From contig JAUKPH010000028.1 of assembly GCA_030549335.1 (NCBI GenBank), positions 1,798,001 to 1,862,000 on the forward strand: a DNA stretch of 64,000 nucleotides, read 5' to 3'. Shown here one piece after another: positions 35,714-48,821 of the stretch (position 1 is the first letter of the stretch; every line of letters begins with the position of its first letter). The position numbers were made by a program, and so were the translations under genes. Origin of the DNA: Pontederia crassipes. Taxonomy: Eukaryota > Streptophyta > Magnoliopsida > Commelinales > Pontederiaceae. The notes beneath the pieces were generated by a model, which ran no database searches, was not told the DNA's origin, and saw nothing but the letters and a program-made list of their open reading frames with translations.

Positions 35714-38700
35714 TCAAAGACCAGAAGACCGGACGTAATGAAAGGAAATTGAGAAGTTAAGAAAAACAAATAAGACAAAATAAAAATTTATACTAAAAAT
35801 AAGGGTTAGGCAGAGAAGTTCTAAGTTATAGTCGTTAGCTTGACTTTGCCCGCCTTGGCTTAGGGCTACTTGTACAGGTTTGACACCACTCAAATAGTGC
35901 TTTAGCCTGTGTCCATTTACTATAAATGTGTGCTTTCCATCTAGAGATCGAATCTCTACAGCTCCAAAAGAAGAAGAGCTGACTACGATGTATGGCCCCG
36001 TCCATCTAGACTTGAGTTTATTCGGAAATAATCTAAGTCTGCTTTCATAAAGGAGGACTTGTTGATCAGATTGAAAGTCCTTGGTTTGAATATTTTGGTC
36101 ATGCCATCTTTTTGTTCGCTCCTTATAAATCTTACTATTCTCATAAGCGTTGTTTCGGAACTCTTCGAGCTCGTTAAGTTTCAGTAGTCGCTCATTGCTC
36201 GACAAGGTTGGGTCCAGATTTAAAAATTTTGTAGCCCAGTAAGCCTTGCGTTGCAATTCTACGGGTAGATGACACGCCTTCCCATAAACTAATCTATATG
36301 GTGACATACCTATGGGTGTTTTAAATGCAATGCGATAAGCCCACAGTGCGTCATCTAGCCTGAGAGACCAATCATTTCTAGAGGAGTTAACTATTTTTTT
36401 CAAGATACGCTTAATTTCTCGATTTGACACCTCTACTTGGCCACATGACTGAGCATGATAAGGGGTACTCAACTTGTGGGTGACTCCAAACTTTGCCACT
36501 AATTCTGCAAATAAACGATTGCAAAAGTGTGTGCCATTGTCACTGATAATAGCTCTAGGTGTCCCAAATCGAGTAAAAATATTCTTTCTTAAAAAATTAA
36601 CAACAACCTTAGCGTCATTAGTTGGAGTGGCAATTGCCTCAACCCACTTTGACACATAGTCCACAGCAACTAGAATGTACTCATTGTTCATTGACTTAGG
36701 GAAAGGTCCCATAAAGTCAATGCCCCAGACATCAAATATATCGCAATAAAGAATATTGTTTAAAGGCATTTCGTCCCTTTTACAGATATTACCTGTCCTC
36801 TGGCAACGATCACAAGACCTACAAAATACCTGTGCATCTTTGAATAGGGTTGGCCAATACAACCCGCTTTCTAAAACCTTGGCGGCGGTACGATTGGGAC
36901 CAAAGTGTCCTCCGGCCTCTCCGTCATGACAATGTTGCAGAACGCTTTGAACTTCACTCTCAGGTATGCACCTGCGAATAATCTGATCTGCACAAACCTT
37001 AAACAAGTATGGATCTTCCCAAAGATAATGGGAGATGTCAGTGAAAAATTTTCTCTTTTTCTGCGTGGTCCATCCAGAGGGAATCCATTTTTCTGCAAGA
37101 AAATTAGCATAATCAGTAAACCATGGAAGTTCATTACTTGCCTTTGCCTCCTCCAAAAGGGAGGTTAAGAAAATTTGTTCATCAGGAAATTCTTCTACGA
37201 TAGCGTTTCTGTCAGTGGGTGTTGACTCAAGTCGGGAGAGGTGATCTACAACAACATTCTCTGTTCCCTTCTTGTCCTTAACTTCAACATCAAACTCCTG
37301 AAACAAAAGTATCCATCTCAATAGTCGTGGTTTTGCTTCCTTCTTGGCCATCAAGTATCGAATTGCCGCATGATCTGTAAACACAATAATCTTAGAGCAA
37401 ATTAAATATGATCGAAATTTATCAAATGCATATATAATAGCCAAAAATTCTTTCTCAGTAGTCCATAGTTCATCTGAGTGGGCGTGAGAGTGCAACTGGC
37501 ATAGTAAATGACTCTAAACATCTTGTCCCTCCTTTGCCCGAGCACTGCACCTACAGAACCATCACTGGCATCACACATTAGTTCAAAAGGCAAGCTCCAA
37601 TTCGGTGTCACTACCACTGGTGCCGATATTAATTTCTCCTTCAGAGTTTCAAACGAAAACAGACAATCAGACTTAAATAAGAATTTGACATCTTTAGAGA
37701 GGAGGTTAGTGAGTGGCTTGGCAATTTTTGAAAAGTCTTTGATGAATCTCCTGTAGAAATCGGCATGACCAAGGAAACTTCGCACTGCCTTTATAGAAGT
37801 GGGGGGAGGCAACCTTGCGATGACATCAATTTTAGCTTGATCAACTTCAATCCCTTTTTCAGAGATTTTGTGATCCAAAACTATGCCCTCCTTTACCATG
37901 AAGTGACACTTTTCCCAATTAAGAACTAGGTTCGTCTCCTCGCATCACTGTAATACGACAGAAAGATTAGTCAAACAATTTTCAAATGAACTTCCAAATA
38001 GAGTAAATCATCCATAAAGATTTCAAGAATCTTCTCATTCATGTCTGAAAAGATCGTCATCATGCATTGTTGAAATGTGGCTGGAGCGTTGCACAAGCCA
38101 AAAGACATCCTTCGGTAAGCGAATGTCCCATAAGGACATGTGAAGGTTGTCTTTTCCTGATCTTCAGGTGCCACGACAATTTGATTATATCCTGAATAAC
38201 CATCTAAGAAACAATAGAAACTATGTCATGCAACGCGCTCAAGCATTTGGTCAATAAACGGCAATGGAAAATGATCTTTTCGTGTAGCTTCGTTTAGTTG
38301 ACGATAATCTATGCATACACGCCAACCAGTAATAGTCCTAGTAGGAACTAATTCATTGCTTGTATTTTTAATAACAGTAATACCCCCCTTTTTAAGAACA
38401 ACATGAACATGACTAATCCAAGGACTATCAGAAATAGCATAAATAATATCTGCATCTAGGAGCTTAATCACCTCCTTCTTCACTACCTCTTTGAGTTGGG
38501 GGTTAAGACGGCGTTGGCATTGGGCAGTTGGCTTATAGTTCTCTTCCATAAGGATCCTGTGCATGCAGATAGAGGGCGAGATTCCTTTGATGTCAGAAAT
38601 TGACCATGCCATGGCTTTCTTGTGTTTTCTCAGGACAGCTAACAGTTGCGCTTCCATATCGTCAGTGAGATCTGCAGAAATAATAACAGGAAAAGAATCA

Positions 38701-40816
38701 ATGTCTAAATATGCATACTTTAAATGAGAAGGTAATGCTTTAAGTTCAGAGCACGATGAAGAGTTTTGCAATTCTTCTACTGTGGAAGTTTTCAGAGGGA
38801 GTTTTTCCACTGCCTCAGGTTCTTGAACCATTTCAGAATTATCCATCAAATCTTCATCATGAGCATATGGATTCATCACCACTTCAGGAATAACTACATC
38901 AAGCTCATCTGAGGAATCATCATCTAAAGTGTCCATAGAGTAACATGAAGAAACAGGATATTTTAAAGAATCTGAAATTTTAAAACATAATTCCTCATTA
39001 TTGAGTCTCAAAGTCAATTGGCCCTTTTGGACATCAATTAATGCATTGCTTTCACAGATTGATCAGCAAACTGTAATAAAATTGAAGTTTCACGGAGTTC
39101 TCCATAACCAAGCTTTAGGAAAATAGAATAAGGCATTAAATTAATACTAGCACCTAAATCACATAAAGCCTTAGAGCAATAAAAATCTCCTATAACACAT
39201 GGTATAGTAAAACTCATTGGATCTCTTTTTTTTGATGGAATGTCTTGCTTGCACACCGAACAACATTGTGGAGATAGCTTAACCAGACCTGTCTCTTCGA
39301 TCTTCCTCTTGTTGGTCAGGATTTCCTTCATGAACTTTGCATAGGTAGGCATCTGTTTAAGAGCTTCAGGAAGAGAAATATTAATATGGATCTGCTTAAA
39401 AATGTCAAGGAAACGAGAAAATTCCTTATCAAGTTGCTCATGTTGATATCTCTGGGGATATGGCAGATTCCATGGTTTTGCAGGAGTGGTAAATTTCTCA
39501 GCTTTCTTGTCTGCTTTCGGTGATGGTAGTGTTGGAACTGCTTCATGTTGCTCTTCCAGTGTTTCTTCAATTTTCTCATCAATCACTGGTTTAGATTGAT
39601 GTTGTTTTTGTTCTTGCATTTCCTTGCCGCTTCTCAAAGTGATTGCCTTTGCATCTTCTCGAGGGTTCTTCTCAGTGTCACTGGGGAGTGAACCTGGCTG
39701 GTGACCTGCAATTATGTTAGCCAGTTGTCCTACTTGGTTTTCCAAATTCTTGATGGATGCCTCCACGTTATTAAACTTAGAATCAGAAACAGAAATAAAT
39801 TTTGCAAGAATATCTTCTAAGTTTGATTTAGATTCAGGTCGAGGTCTTTCTTCGTGGCGTGGTTGGAAACCAGGAGGAGCCATCCCCCTATTATGTACCC
39901 AAGAGTAATTGGGTTGAACTTTCAAACCAAATCCGTATTTGTAAGGATTCTGATTATCCCTGTAAGAATTGTTAGTAACATAATTTGCGTTCTCAAATTG
40001 AGTTGATAAAGAGTTACCGATTGGGCATTCATGATTGGGGTGTCCTTCACCACAAAAATCACACCCTGTAATGTTATGAGCTACTTTGACTGGAGCACTA
40101 TTCTTATTCATCAGAAGTTGTTCCACCTTTCTGTTAAGAGCTTCCACCTGTTCAGAGAGATATGAAGAATTGTCTTGTCACGGTGCTTGATCTCTATCGT
40201 TTTACCAATTATTGATAGCCAGGTTTTCGATGATCGTATAAATGTCTTCGGGTGACTTGTCAGACATCGAACTTCCTGCAGAAGTATCAATCTTATCCCT
40301 AACCTATAGAGTAGCACCATTATAAAAATATTGGATCTGTTCATAAAGTCGCATATGATTATGCGAAATTCGGCTTATCAGCTCCTTGAATCGCTCCCAT
40401 GCCTCATACATTGTTTCTGCATCTTGTTGATAGAAAGATTTTACATCAGTAATCAATCTGACTGCTTTTTGTGGAGGACAATATTTATTATAAAATTTGT
40501 GTTTCATATTCGCCCAAGTGGTAATAGTTCCAGGAGGTAATGTAGTCAACCAAGTAGACGCTCGACCCATGAGAGAAAAAGGAAATAAACGTAGCCTCAC
40601 GACATCATCAGTAACATCGTGAAATTTAAAAGTGGCACATAATTGTAAAAATTTTTGCACGTGAACAAAGGGGTCCTCATCTTTGTTACCACTAAACTGA
40701 TCATTTTGTACCATTTGAAGTGTACCATGTTGAATCTGGAAATGGTTAGCAGCTACATCAGGCAGTATAATGATATTTGGCTCATCGTGAATATGACCCA
40801 ACATATAGTCTCGCAT
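35714..40816 (-). mobile_element. gag-pol region of the Athila-type element (fossil part)
   Basis: In order on the minus strand: a retrotransposon-gag domain with FPFSLMGRASTWL (about 40.6 kb); a CCHC-like CDFCGEGHPNHEC (about 40.05 kb); a protease-like DLGASINLMPYSIF (about 39.15 kb); reverse transcriptase with GWRVCIDYRQLNEATRKDHF (about 38.3 kb); RNase H (about 37.5-37.3 kb); and integrase with [11 protein letters not shown] and [12 protein letters not shown] (about 36.7 kb). The region is broken in several places. No host function is suggested. Confidence 0.85.
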
Positions 40817-41140
40817 CGTTCTCTATGGTGGTGGCTAATTCAGTACGAGCTCTTGATTTTGATGTTGATCTGCCATTTCTTCGCTCTTTTGAATCTTCCT
40901 AGACCGTCACAATGATTTTTTAATTTCTGGATCAAAAAGCGATGGTCCTTTCGAGCTCCTGGTATTATATCGTTTTTCTTCAGAGTGAAGCTCGTTAGAA
41001 GAATCCAGGACGTGACCTGTTCCAAATTTTCAATCCCCTACACGATCACAAAGAGAAACAAAAAATGTAGTAAAACTAAAAATAACTAATAAAGTAAAAA
41101 GATTAAAAATTTTCAGTCTCCGGCAACGGCGCCAAAAACT

Positions 41141-43091
41141 TGATGCGTAATAATTGAGCGCAAATATACTAGCAAGTATATTAGACCGTCTCAAGTAATA
41201 AAGAGTGAATAGGATGTCGAACCCACGAGGACTGAAGATTAAAAATCTTTTTTTCTCTAAAAGTTACAGTAAAAAAATCAATCAAGGAATCAACTTTCAA
41301 TTTATAAATTAAGAAAAAGGAAGTGAGAAAACAAATGAAAAGAGTGCTTAGCAGAGGAAAATTGATAATGATGATGAGTTAGAGTCTAACTTTGTATCCC
41401 CCTATTATCTCTCTAATAATCAATAAATCACAAAATTAGACTTCTAATGGAAATGAGTTGCTTATAAATATTGATCTCAAAAACTTGAGAATCAAACTAA
41501 TCCGAATAAAGTGCTATTAAAGCCGTTGAAACCTCAATCAACTCTAATCTTACTTTGGACCGAATTGCTTTAAAATGCAACTTATACACATAAATATAGT
41601 GCTAAAAAACTTGAGAACTTATTATCTCTGATCAAAATTAAAACTATGACTTCTGAAAACTCAGAACATAATAATCAAATTTTAATCAAGATGCATTAAT
41701 GCACGAAGAAGAATTGTTAAAAATCAAGGACTCAAAAATCTCGAGAACCTAATTATTCTAATCAAAATTTAGTCCAACCAATTGAAAACCCAATCAAATT
41801 GCACATAACCATGATCAGAATGCATAGAGTAACAATCCTTCCAAACCCACAAGAAATAACAATCAAATTCGAAGTATAGTGATTAAAAACCCCAAGTTAA
41901 TACTCGGCCCGGGTTACGCGGAACTCGGCCCGGGTCTGAACAATAAAACTCGGTTTCGACAAGCAAAACAAACTAACCTGGCCCGGGTTCTACCGAGCGC
42001 GGCCCGGGTTCAGATAGAAAAATTTTCGCTTCGACGCTGCGCAGTCAACTCAGCCCGAGCAGAGAAGCAGTATCCCGAGTTTCGAACAACTCGGCCCAGG
42101 CACAAACAACTTGGTCCGGGTTCAACCTAAAAGAACAACAGCGATCCAATCAGAGACAAAACGCGGCCCGGGTTTGATGCTACCCGGTCCGGGTTATAGG
42201 ATTGCAGAATTCGCGAATCAAACTTAATTTCGGAAGAAACTTTAACGGCTAATCATGCAAAAACTTGCAGAATAACATGACATTAAGATTATCCAAAATT
42301 CTAACATTAACCATGCACGAATTGCAGTTTAACAGAAGTCTAGTTATCCAAATAAATTGAGAGATAAACAGGGTTCCACTTAGTTTTCCCCTAACAATAA
42401 AATTACTCCATACTGAATTGTTTTGACATCAAATCAATTAGGATAAACAAGAATTTCATCAGAAATATTACTAAAGTATGCTTCCTGGAGTCTGATGATG
42501 CCTCTCGCACGAGCCTCGGCCGTGTGTTCGTCGCAGGGGTTCGCCGGAACGACTCCAAGTTGCTTCAGAATTTAGCACCACAGAAATTTCTCTCAGAAGT
42601 TGGATGACTAGGGCACGTGAATTCACCCCTTCCAGAGTGCCAACAAGGCCTCCAAACTGTAGTATTTATAGGAGAGAACGTCCCCCTAGGGTTGCACGCC
42701 ATTTTGAGATGATAACTTCGTGTTCAACAAGTCAAAAATCCGAGCCGTCTGATAGTATCTGTCTGATAAGAAAACCCGGCCCGAGTTCTTCTGTCGCGCA
42801 AAAATCCAATTCGGATTTGGTTAAACGACCGGCCCGACCCGGGTGTATTGATGACCCGGCCCGGGTTCTTGTTCAGGATCATTTGTCTACTCCAATTTTC
42901 GTGCTCTTTCGTGACAATCGCTCTGCACCTCCAACTTGTACTCCTGAGATCAAAATACCATGAAAGTTGGTGATTTTGGACTCTAACTAATTTTAGAGAA
43001 ATAATTGAAAAAGTAGATGCATGCAATGGTAAAAACTACGAAAAATAATTTAAAATGATATATGTAAACATGTATAATAATGCATGCATCA
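41141..43091 (-). mobile_element. LTR of the Athila-type element (fossil part)
   Basis: About 1.95 kb, TGATGCATGCATTATTATAC to ACGCATCA on the element strand, directly followed by the primer-binding site. It carries several copies of a GGCCCGGGTT motif (41.9-42.2 and 42.8-42.9 kb). Confidence 0.82.
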
Positions 43092-46000
43092 AGCGCCTTG
43101 GAAGTAATTGGACGGGGTGCTATCAAACTGGTTCAAGCGCCTCTGGGGGAATCCTCGTTGCCTAGCAAAGTGGTATCGTGAATGTATCCTTGCTTAACTC
43201 ATCATCTCAGCATTTGAATGTGGTAGTTACCATTGAGGAATTTTCTTTTCTTTTAACAGCTATTTATGCTAGTAACCTCCCTACAATTAGGAACGAATTA
43301 TGGCAATCTTTAGGAGAATTAAATTTAGATGACATTCCTTGGCTCATCATGGGAGACATGAATTCTATTAACTTATCTGAAGACAAGGGGGGTGGGGCTC
43401 CCTTTACTCTTAAGAAATCTATTAGGGTATTTAGGAATTTTTTACAACAACAAGATCTTATTGATGTTCCTTTATCTGGGTCTCAGTTTACTTAGTGTAA
43501 TAATAGAGCAAACAACGCTAGAATTTTATGTAAATTGGACCGGGCACTAATCAATCATCAATGGCTTATAACCTACCCAAACTTAAATCTCTTTGCCCTA
43601 ACTAGAGGCACTTCCGATCACTCCCCAATTTTAATGAATACTGATTGTAAATTCCATAGATAAAAAACTTTCAAATATGAACACTTCTGGTTTGAACATC
43701 AGCAACCAAGACAGATTGTTAAGGACACTTGGCTCAAAAGGAAAGATCACACCTCTATTCATTATTCTTTAGACCAAATCAAAAAACAAACAATTAAATG
43801 GAACAAGACTGGTCTTGGTAAACTTGAGATTAGAGCCTCTATAGTCAGATAAGAAATTTCTAATATGGAACAGAAAGATGAGAAGTATGGCCTAACTGAT
43901 TTGGAGCTACAAGTTCTTAGATCTAAGTATAACTAGCATGCTGCTTTTCTAAGACAGATAAGTTTAAAATGGTGCGCTAAATCCAGAGTTAACTGGCTCA
44001 AAGAGGGGGACAAAAATACAAAATTCTTCCATCTCAGTACAATAATTAGACATAGAAGAAACAAAATTACTAAGATCAGAGATGAAAATGATAAAGTCAT
44101 AACTGATGAGAAAGGAATTCAAGAATGTTTTGTCAATCATTATTCTAGCTTGTGGGCCCCTGATCATGCTCCCTACCTTGACTTTAGGGAATGGCCAATA
44201 CTTTCTTCTCTAGATAACTCTTGGATTCCAAAATTAATCTCTCTTATAACCGCAAAAGAAATTAAAGATTCCTTTTGGCATCTGACACCAAGGAAAGCTC
44301 CTGGTCCAGATGGATTTATTATGGAGTTCTTTCGAAACTACTGGGATATCATTGGAAATGATGTTTTTCATGAAATCCAATCTTTTTTTATCCATAATCA
44401 ATTACCAATGGGATCGAACTATACCTCAATCACTTTTCATTCCCATGAAAACTAACCCTCTATTTGTTGTTGATTATAGACCTATATCCTTATGTAATAT
44501 TATCAACAGAGTGATTATTAAGATCCTTGCAAATAGATTAAAACCTACTCTGAAAACTCTTATTGATATAAATCAATCAGCTTTTGTTGGAGGAAAAATC
44601 AATCCAGAATAATCTTATGATGGCCTAGGAAATTGCCCATTCCATGGCTAGAGGTAGAACTAAATATTTATTACTCAAAGCAGATATGAAAAAAGCCTTT
44701 GATAGGGTTTCTTGGAATGCAGTTTCTATGGTTCTTAGCCTCATGTGCTTCCCTCCCAAATTTATTGATTGGACCATGACCTGTATTCAGTCACCAGTGT
44801 ACACTTGCAATATAAATGGATAATTTTCTCAAAGATTTAAAAGCCATCGAGGTTTGAGACAGGATGATCCTCTCTCGCCTTATCTATTCATTCTAGTGTC
44901 TCAAATATTCTTCTATTTATTAAATGATCAGGTCGCTAGAGGCGTTATCAAACCTTTTAGAATGGGTACTCTAGCAATTAGTCATCTACTCTATGCTGGT
45001 GATCTTCTAGTTTGCATGGCGGCCACCGCTCCAAATTGCCTTAGACTGAAAGATATTTTTAACTAATATAAGAAATTAACAAAAAAGATCAACCTAAACA
45101 AATCAGCCATTTATCTACCTCCCAAGTTCCAGTTGAGAAGGAAACATCGAATAAAGGACATCTTAAATATAAATTTTGACTCCTTTCCTCTCAGTTATCT
45201 TGGTGTTCCAATATCTTGCAAACATATCAACACGGGATCTCTATGCTATCTTGAATCCAGAGCACAAGTTAAGCTTGTTGGATGGAAACGAAAAACTCTC
45301 ACTCAAGCTTGGAAGATAACTCTGATTAAATCCACCTAATCAGCAATGCCAAATTATATCCTGAGCTCTATTCATGTCTCCACAGGTCTTATTGAATCTA
45401 TGGAACGTATCTTCAGATCCTTTTTATGGTCCTCTTCTGGTGAGAGGCATGAAATACATTTAATCAATTGGGATACTACCATATTACCTAAGCACGAAGG
45501 GGGTCTAGGCATAAAATCTCTAAACCATATGAAAACTGCACTTCTGGCAAAATAAATTCTACCCATTCTAAATAACTCTCAGGATTTATTCACTGCCTTT
45601 GTAATACAAAAATATGGATGTCCTCACCCCTGATCCCAGAATTTGGTTAACTCAAATCAGGCTTGGTGTTGGAGGCAATTATTAAACACAATGAATAATA
45701 TCAAATTGGGACTTAGGAAATATATTGGTAATGGTCTTACTACTCATGCTTATTATGATCGTTGTTTAATACTCCACTTCACTTCATGCATATTTATGTC
45801 AATGTCGACTCTCCTTTAACTTCATATATGGTTTCGAATTTTATTTTACATAATGTCTGAAATGTTGATATTCTCCTAAACTGTTTTGCTCCCTATCTGG
45901 TAAATAAAATTCTGGATATCAAATTGCCTACTTTCCCCAAGGATGACACATGGGTCTGGGTTCCAGATCATTCTGGAATTCCAACTGCTAAATCGGTATA

Positions 46001-47175
46001 CAACTTCATATGTAGGCCTCCGGTGCCACCTAGGCATGCTGGATGGCTTGGATGGAAAAACATATGGAGCATCAAGGTTCCACCCAAAATTCAAATTTTC
46101 TTTGGAAGTTAGCTCATCATCGTCTGCCCACAAAGAATATGCTTAGTAAATTCAATCCTTCTATCAACCCTCTTTGCACTTTATATAATTTTGAGACTGA
46201 AACAAATGATCATTTATTCTTTAAATGTACGATTGTATCCCAAGTTTGGGATCTCTTTCAGAGTGAATCAGGTTATACCTTTCAACATATTCACAGATGG
46301 GGCGAGGGGAATTGGGTTTTAGAAGGAATTGATCTCCCTAATACCTCCTCTAGAGCTAATCTTCAGACCTTATTTGCCTTAACCCTGTGGAACATTTGGA
46401 AAATGAGAAATGATGCTCACTTTAATTCCATCCAAGCAACCCATGCTCAAATTTGGTCGCGGGTTATGGCTTCTTACTATGAGTTACAAACACTCATTTC
46501 TGAGGGGACTTCACCAGCAAACCACACACTAGCTTGTTGGAAGCCTCCTCCCCATTTCTGGTTCAAATTAAACACGGATGGCTCCTTTGTGAGCAATGGG
46601 GAGGGGGGAGTAGGCTACTTAGTTCGAACTTCTAACTCTATGTTTTATTGTGCAGGGGCTGGTCCAGGGAATTTTCACTCGGTGCTTGAAGTTGAAACCT
46701 GGGCAATTAAATGTGGCTTAATCCATTGTGTGCAGCTTGGAATTGAAAATCTAATTCTGGAATCTGACTCCTCCCTTGCAGTATCAATTATAAAGCATAA
46801 TATTTCCTGTCCCTGGCGCATTAGAAATATTGTCACTGATATTTCGACTCTATCTCCAAGTTTGCTCAATTTGATTGTAGTCATATTGTCAGATCTTGTA
46901 ATGCTGAGGCAGATACCTTGGCTAATCTTGGTAGACATTTGACCAACGATACTTTTTGGGAAGGTGACCCACCTCCGGGTATCCTTCATAGTTTGTATCC
47001 ATCTTCTGCTTAATGAATACATCTTTAGTTCAAAAAAAAACCTTATTGTAAAATCTCAATATAAACTCGTCAACAGAAACTATTACACTTCATCAAAAGT
47101 TTGGATACAAACAGCAGAGTTTTTGCACGCCGATGAAAACAACATCTTAATCATCCATTTGCTCCTCAAAGAGAA

Positions 47176-48103
47176 GGGTAAATTACACCAAATGCCCTCC
47201 AACTTTAAGGTTTGCTCAGCGATACCCTCCAACTTCACTTTGTAACACAAATGCCCTTCATCTTTTAACGCGTTTCACCCGATGCTCTCTTTACCTGGGA
47301 TAGCCGGTTTTCCAGTTTTTCGTCGACGTTGCGTCCACGTGGCCATCTCCTCTCTCCTCCACCCAAATAGTCGTCCGACGTGGCATGCTCCGACGTGGCA
47401 CATAAAATTACACCAATGCCCTTCAACTTTAAAGCTTGCTCAGCGATACCCTCCAACTTCACTTTATAACACAAATGTCCTTCATCTTTTAATATATTTC
47501 ACCCGATGCCCTATTTACCTAGGACAGTCAGTTTTTCGATTTTTTGTCGACATGGCGTCCACGTGGTCATCTCATCTCTCATCTATGCAAATAGTTGTCC
47601 GACGTAGCATGCTTCGACGTGGCACCACATATTAAACCATCTTACTTATTGCAAGTTGACTCACTCACTGTTAAATTATTTCTTTATTTTCCTCTTTTCC
47701 GTCGTTCGTATGAAACCTCCTTCGCCGTTCGCACTCCTTCGTTGTTCGCTCTCCTTCGTCGTTCGCCTCCTTAATCGTTCACTTTTCGCGTCCGTTGACG
47801 TCGTCTTTGTCCAAATTGGTGTAATTTTATGTGCATTTGATGAGCAAACTTTAAAGTTGGAATACATTTGGTGTAATTTTATGTGTCACATCAGAGCATG
47901 CCACGTTGGACGACTATTTGTATAGAGGAGAGAGAAAATGACCACGTGGACGTCACGTCGACGAAAAATTAAAAAATCGGTTGTTTCAGGTAAAGAGGGC
48001 ATCGGGTGAAATATACTCTAACTTTAAAGTTTGTTCACCAAATGCATATAAAATTACATCAATTTGGACAAAGATAACGCCGACGAACGCGAAAAATGAA
48101 CGA
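47176..48103. mobile_element. Foldback DNA transposon, copy 2
   Basis: Starts GGGTAAATTACACCAAATGC and has the same repeated arms as the element at 12.0-13.1 kb, with its centre inverted relative to that copy. The right terminus is rearranged: it ends within centre-type sequence (CGACGAACGCG). Unit A gives the uninterrupted site (CTCAAAGAAAAGGAATTTAA, about 28.63 kb). AAAG-containing words on both sides suggest a blurred target duplication. Confidence 0.75.
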
Positions 48104-48821
48104 TAAAGAAATTTAACATCCCTCTTGTCATGGGACACGAACATTTTACATTGTGTTATTTCAGGTTTCGGCTTGCAGAGATTGCAGAATGTATCATATT
48201 TACAGTTTCAACTGGTCACAGATATGCAGCAGGCCATCACCTACTTCCTTACATAACGTTGATGCCGACAACTTTGTGTTAATGAGGCACGACAGTTGTC
48301 CTGACTTCTCTCGACTCATAATCACATGCCCCTTGATCTGAGGGCGTGCAGAGAAGGTATCTTTTCACACTTTTTGTGTTTCAGTAACTACAGATGACAA
48401 CATCGCCAAAAAATAATTAAAAGCTAGACATGCCACAAGTAATGCCTTGTTTATTCTTTCTTTCCAATCCTTGACATGTACTTTTGTGAATCTTGTGATG
48501 CTAAAGAGGACAGCAAAATGCAACCTTTTTAATACAAAACAGAGATATATATATATATAAGAACAAGAGAGGATAGTTAAGATTTATATGAAACTTTAAA
48601 TGACATCCCCTTCAGACACGATCCACAAACACCACTCTGGATCTACGGATGACACAGTAATTGTGCTTTCTAATCTGACAACAGATACAACTTCGCAACC
48701 TCAACTATAAGTAGAAAGAATCACTCATGAAACAAGGTGCCAAAACTGTACACTATATATGTCTCTCCTCCAAAAACTTGTCTCTCCTCCCCAGAGCGCA
48801 AGCCTGTTGTGTCCCCCCATC

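Larger units (their letters stand above)
32985..43091 (-). mobile_element. Athila-type Ty3/gypsy LTR retrotransposon nested in the LINE (fossil)
   Basis: The coding strand is minus. The ends are TG...CA and the 5-bp target repeat AGCGC (32980-32984 and 43092-43096) is perfect; the LINE frame reads straight across the site. Parts in transcription order: LTR (41141-43091), primer-binding site (about 41117-41136, TGGCGCCGTTGCCGGAGA, tRNA-Asp type), gag (about 40.8-39.9 kb), protease, reverse transcriptase and RNase H (about 39.9-37.3 kb), integrase (about 37.0-35.7 kb), then a region with an opposite-strand frame (33.6-34.9 kb). The integrase and RNase H wording is typical of the Athila lineage. 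It is broken, with several breaks, and only one LTR is recognisable, so LTR-divergence dating is not possible. It is younger than the LINE it sits in. Confidence 0.88.
31300..47037 (+). mobile_element. L1-type LINE with RNase H domain, split by an LTR element
   Basis: Left piece 31300-32984 and right piece 43092-47037. It begins inside ORF1 (5'-truncated), which ends in a CCHC knuckle CFNCGHIGHVLDLC (about 31.90 kb). ORF2 starts at 32835 with MKAIAWNCRGALRSK (endonuclease) and resumes past the insertion in frame (LIIKR then LGSNWTG). The reverse-transcriptase region follows (PRKAPGPDGF; RQDDPLSPYLF; YAGD at 44992-45003 where active elements have YADD), then a zinc-binding C-terminal region, RNase H (FKLNTDGSFVSNGEGG, about 46.56 kb) and poly(A). 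ORF2 has more than ten stops plus frameshifts, so it is dead. The target repeat AAACCTT (31293-31299 and 47038-47044) and the uninterrupted site in unit A define both ends. Confidence 0.9.
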
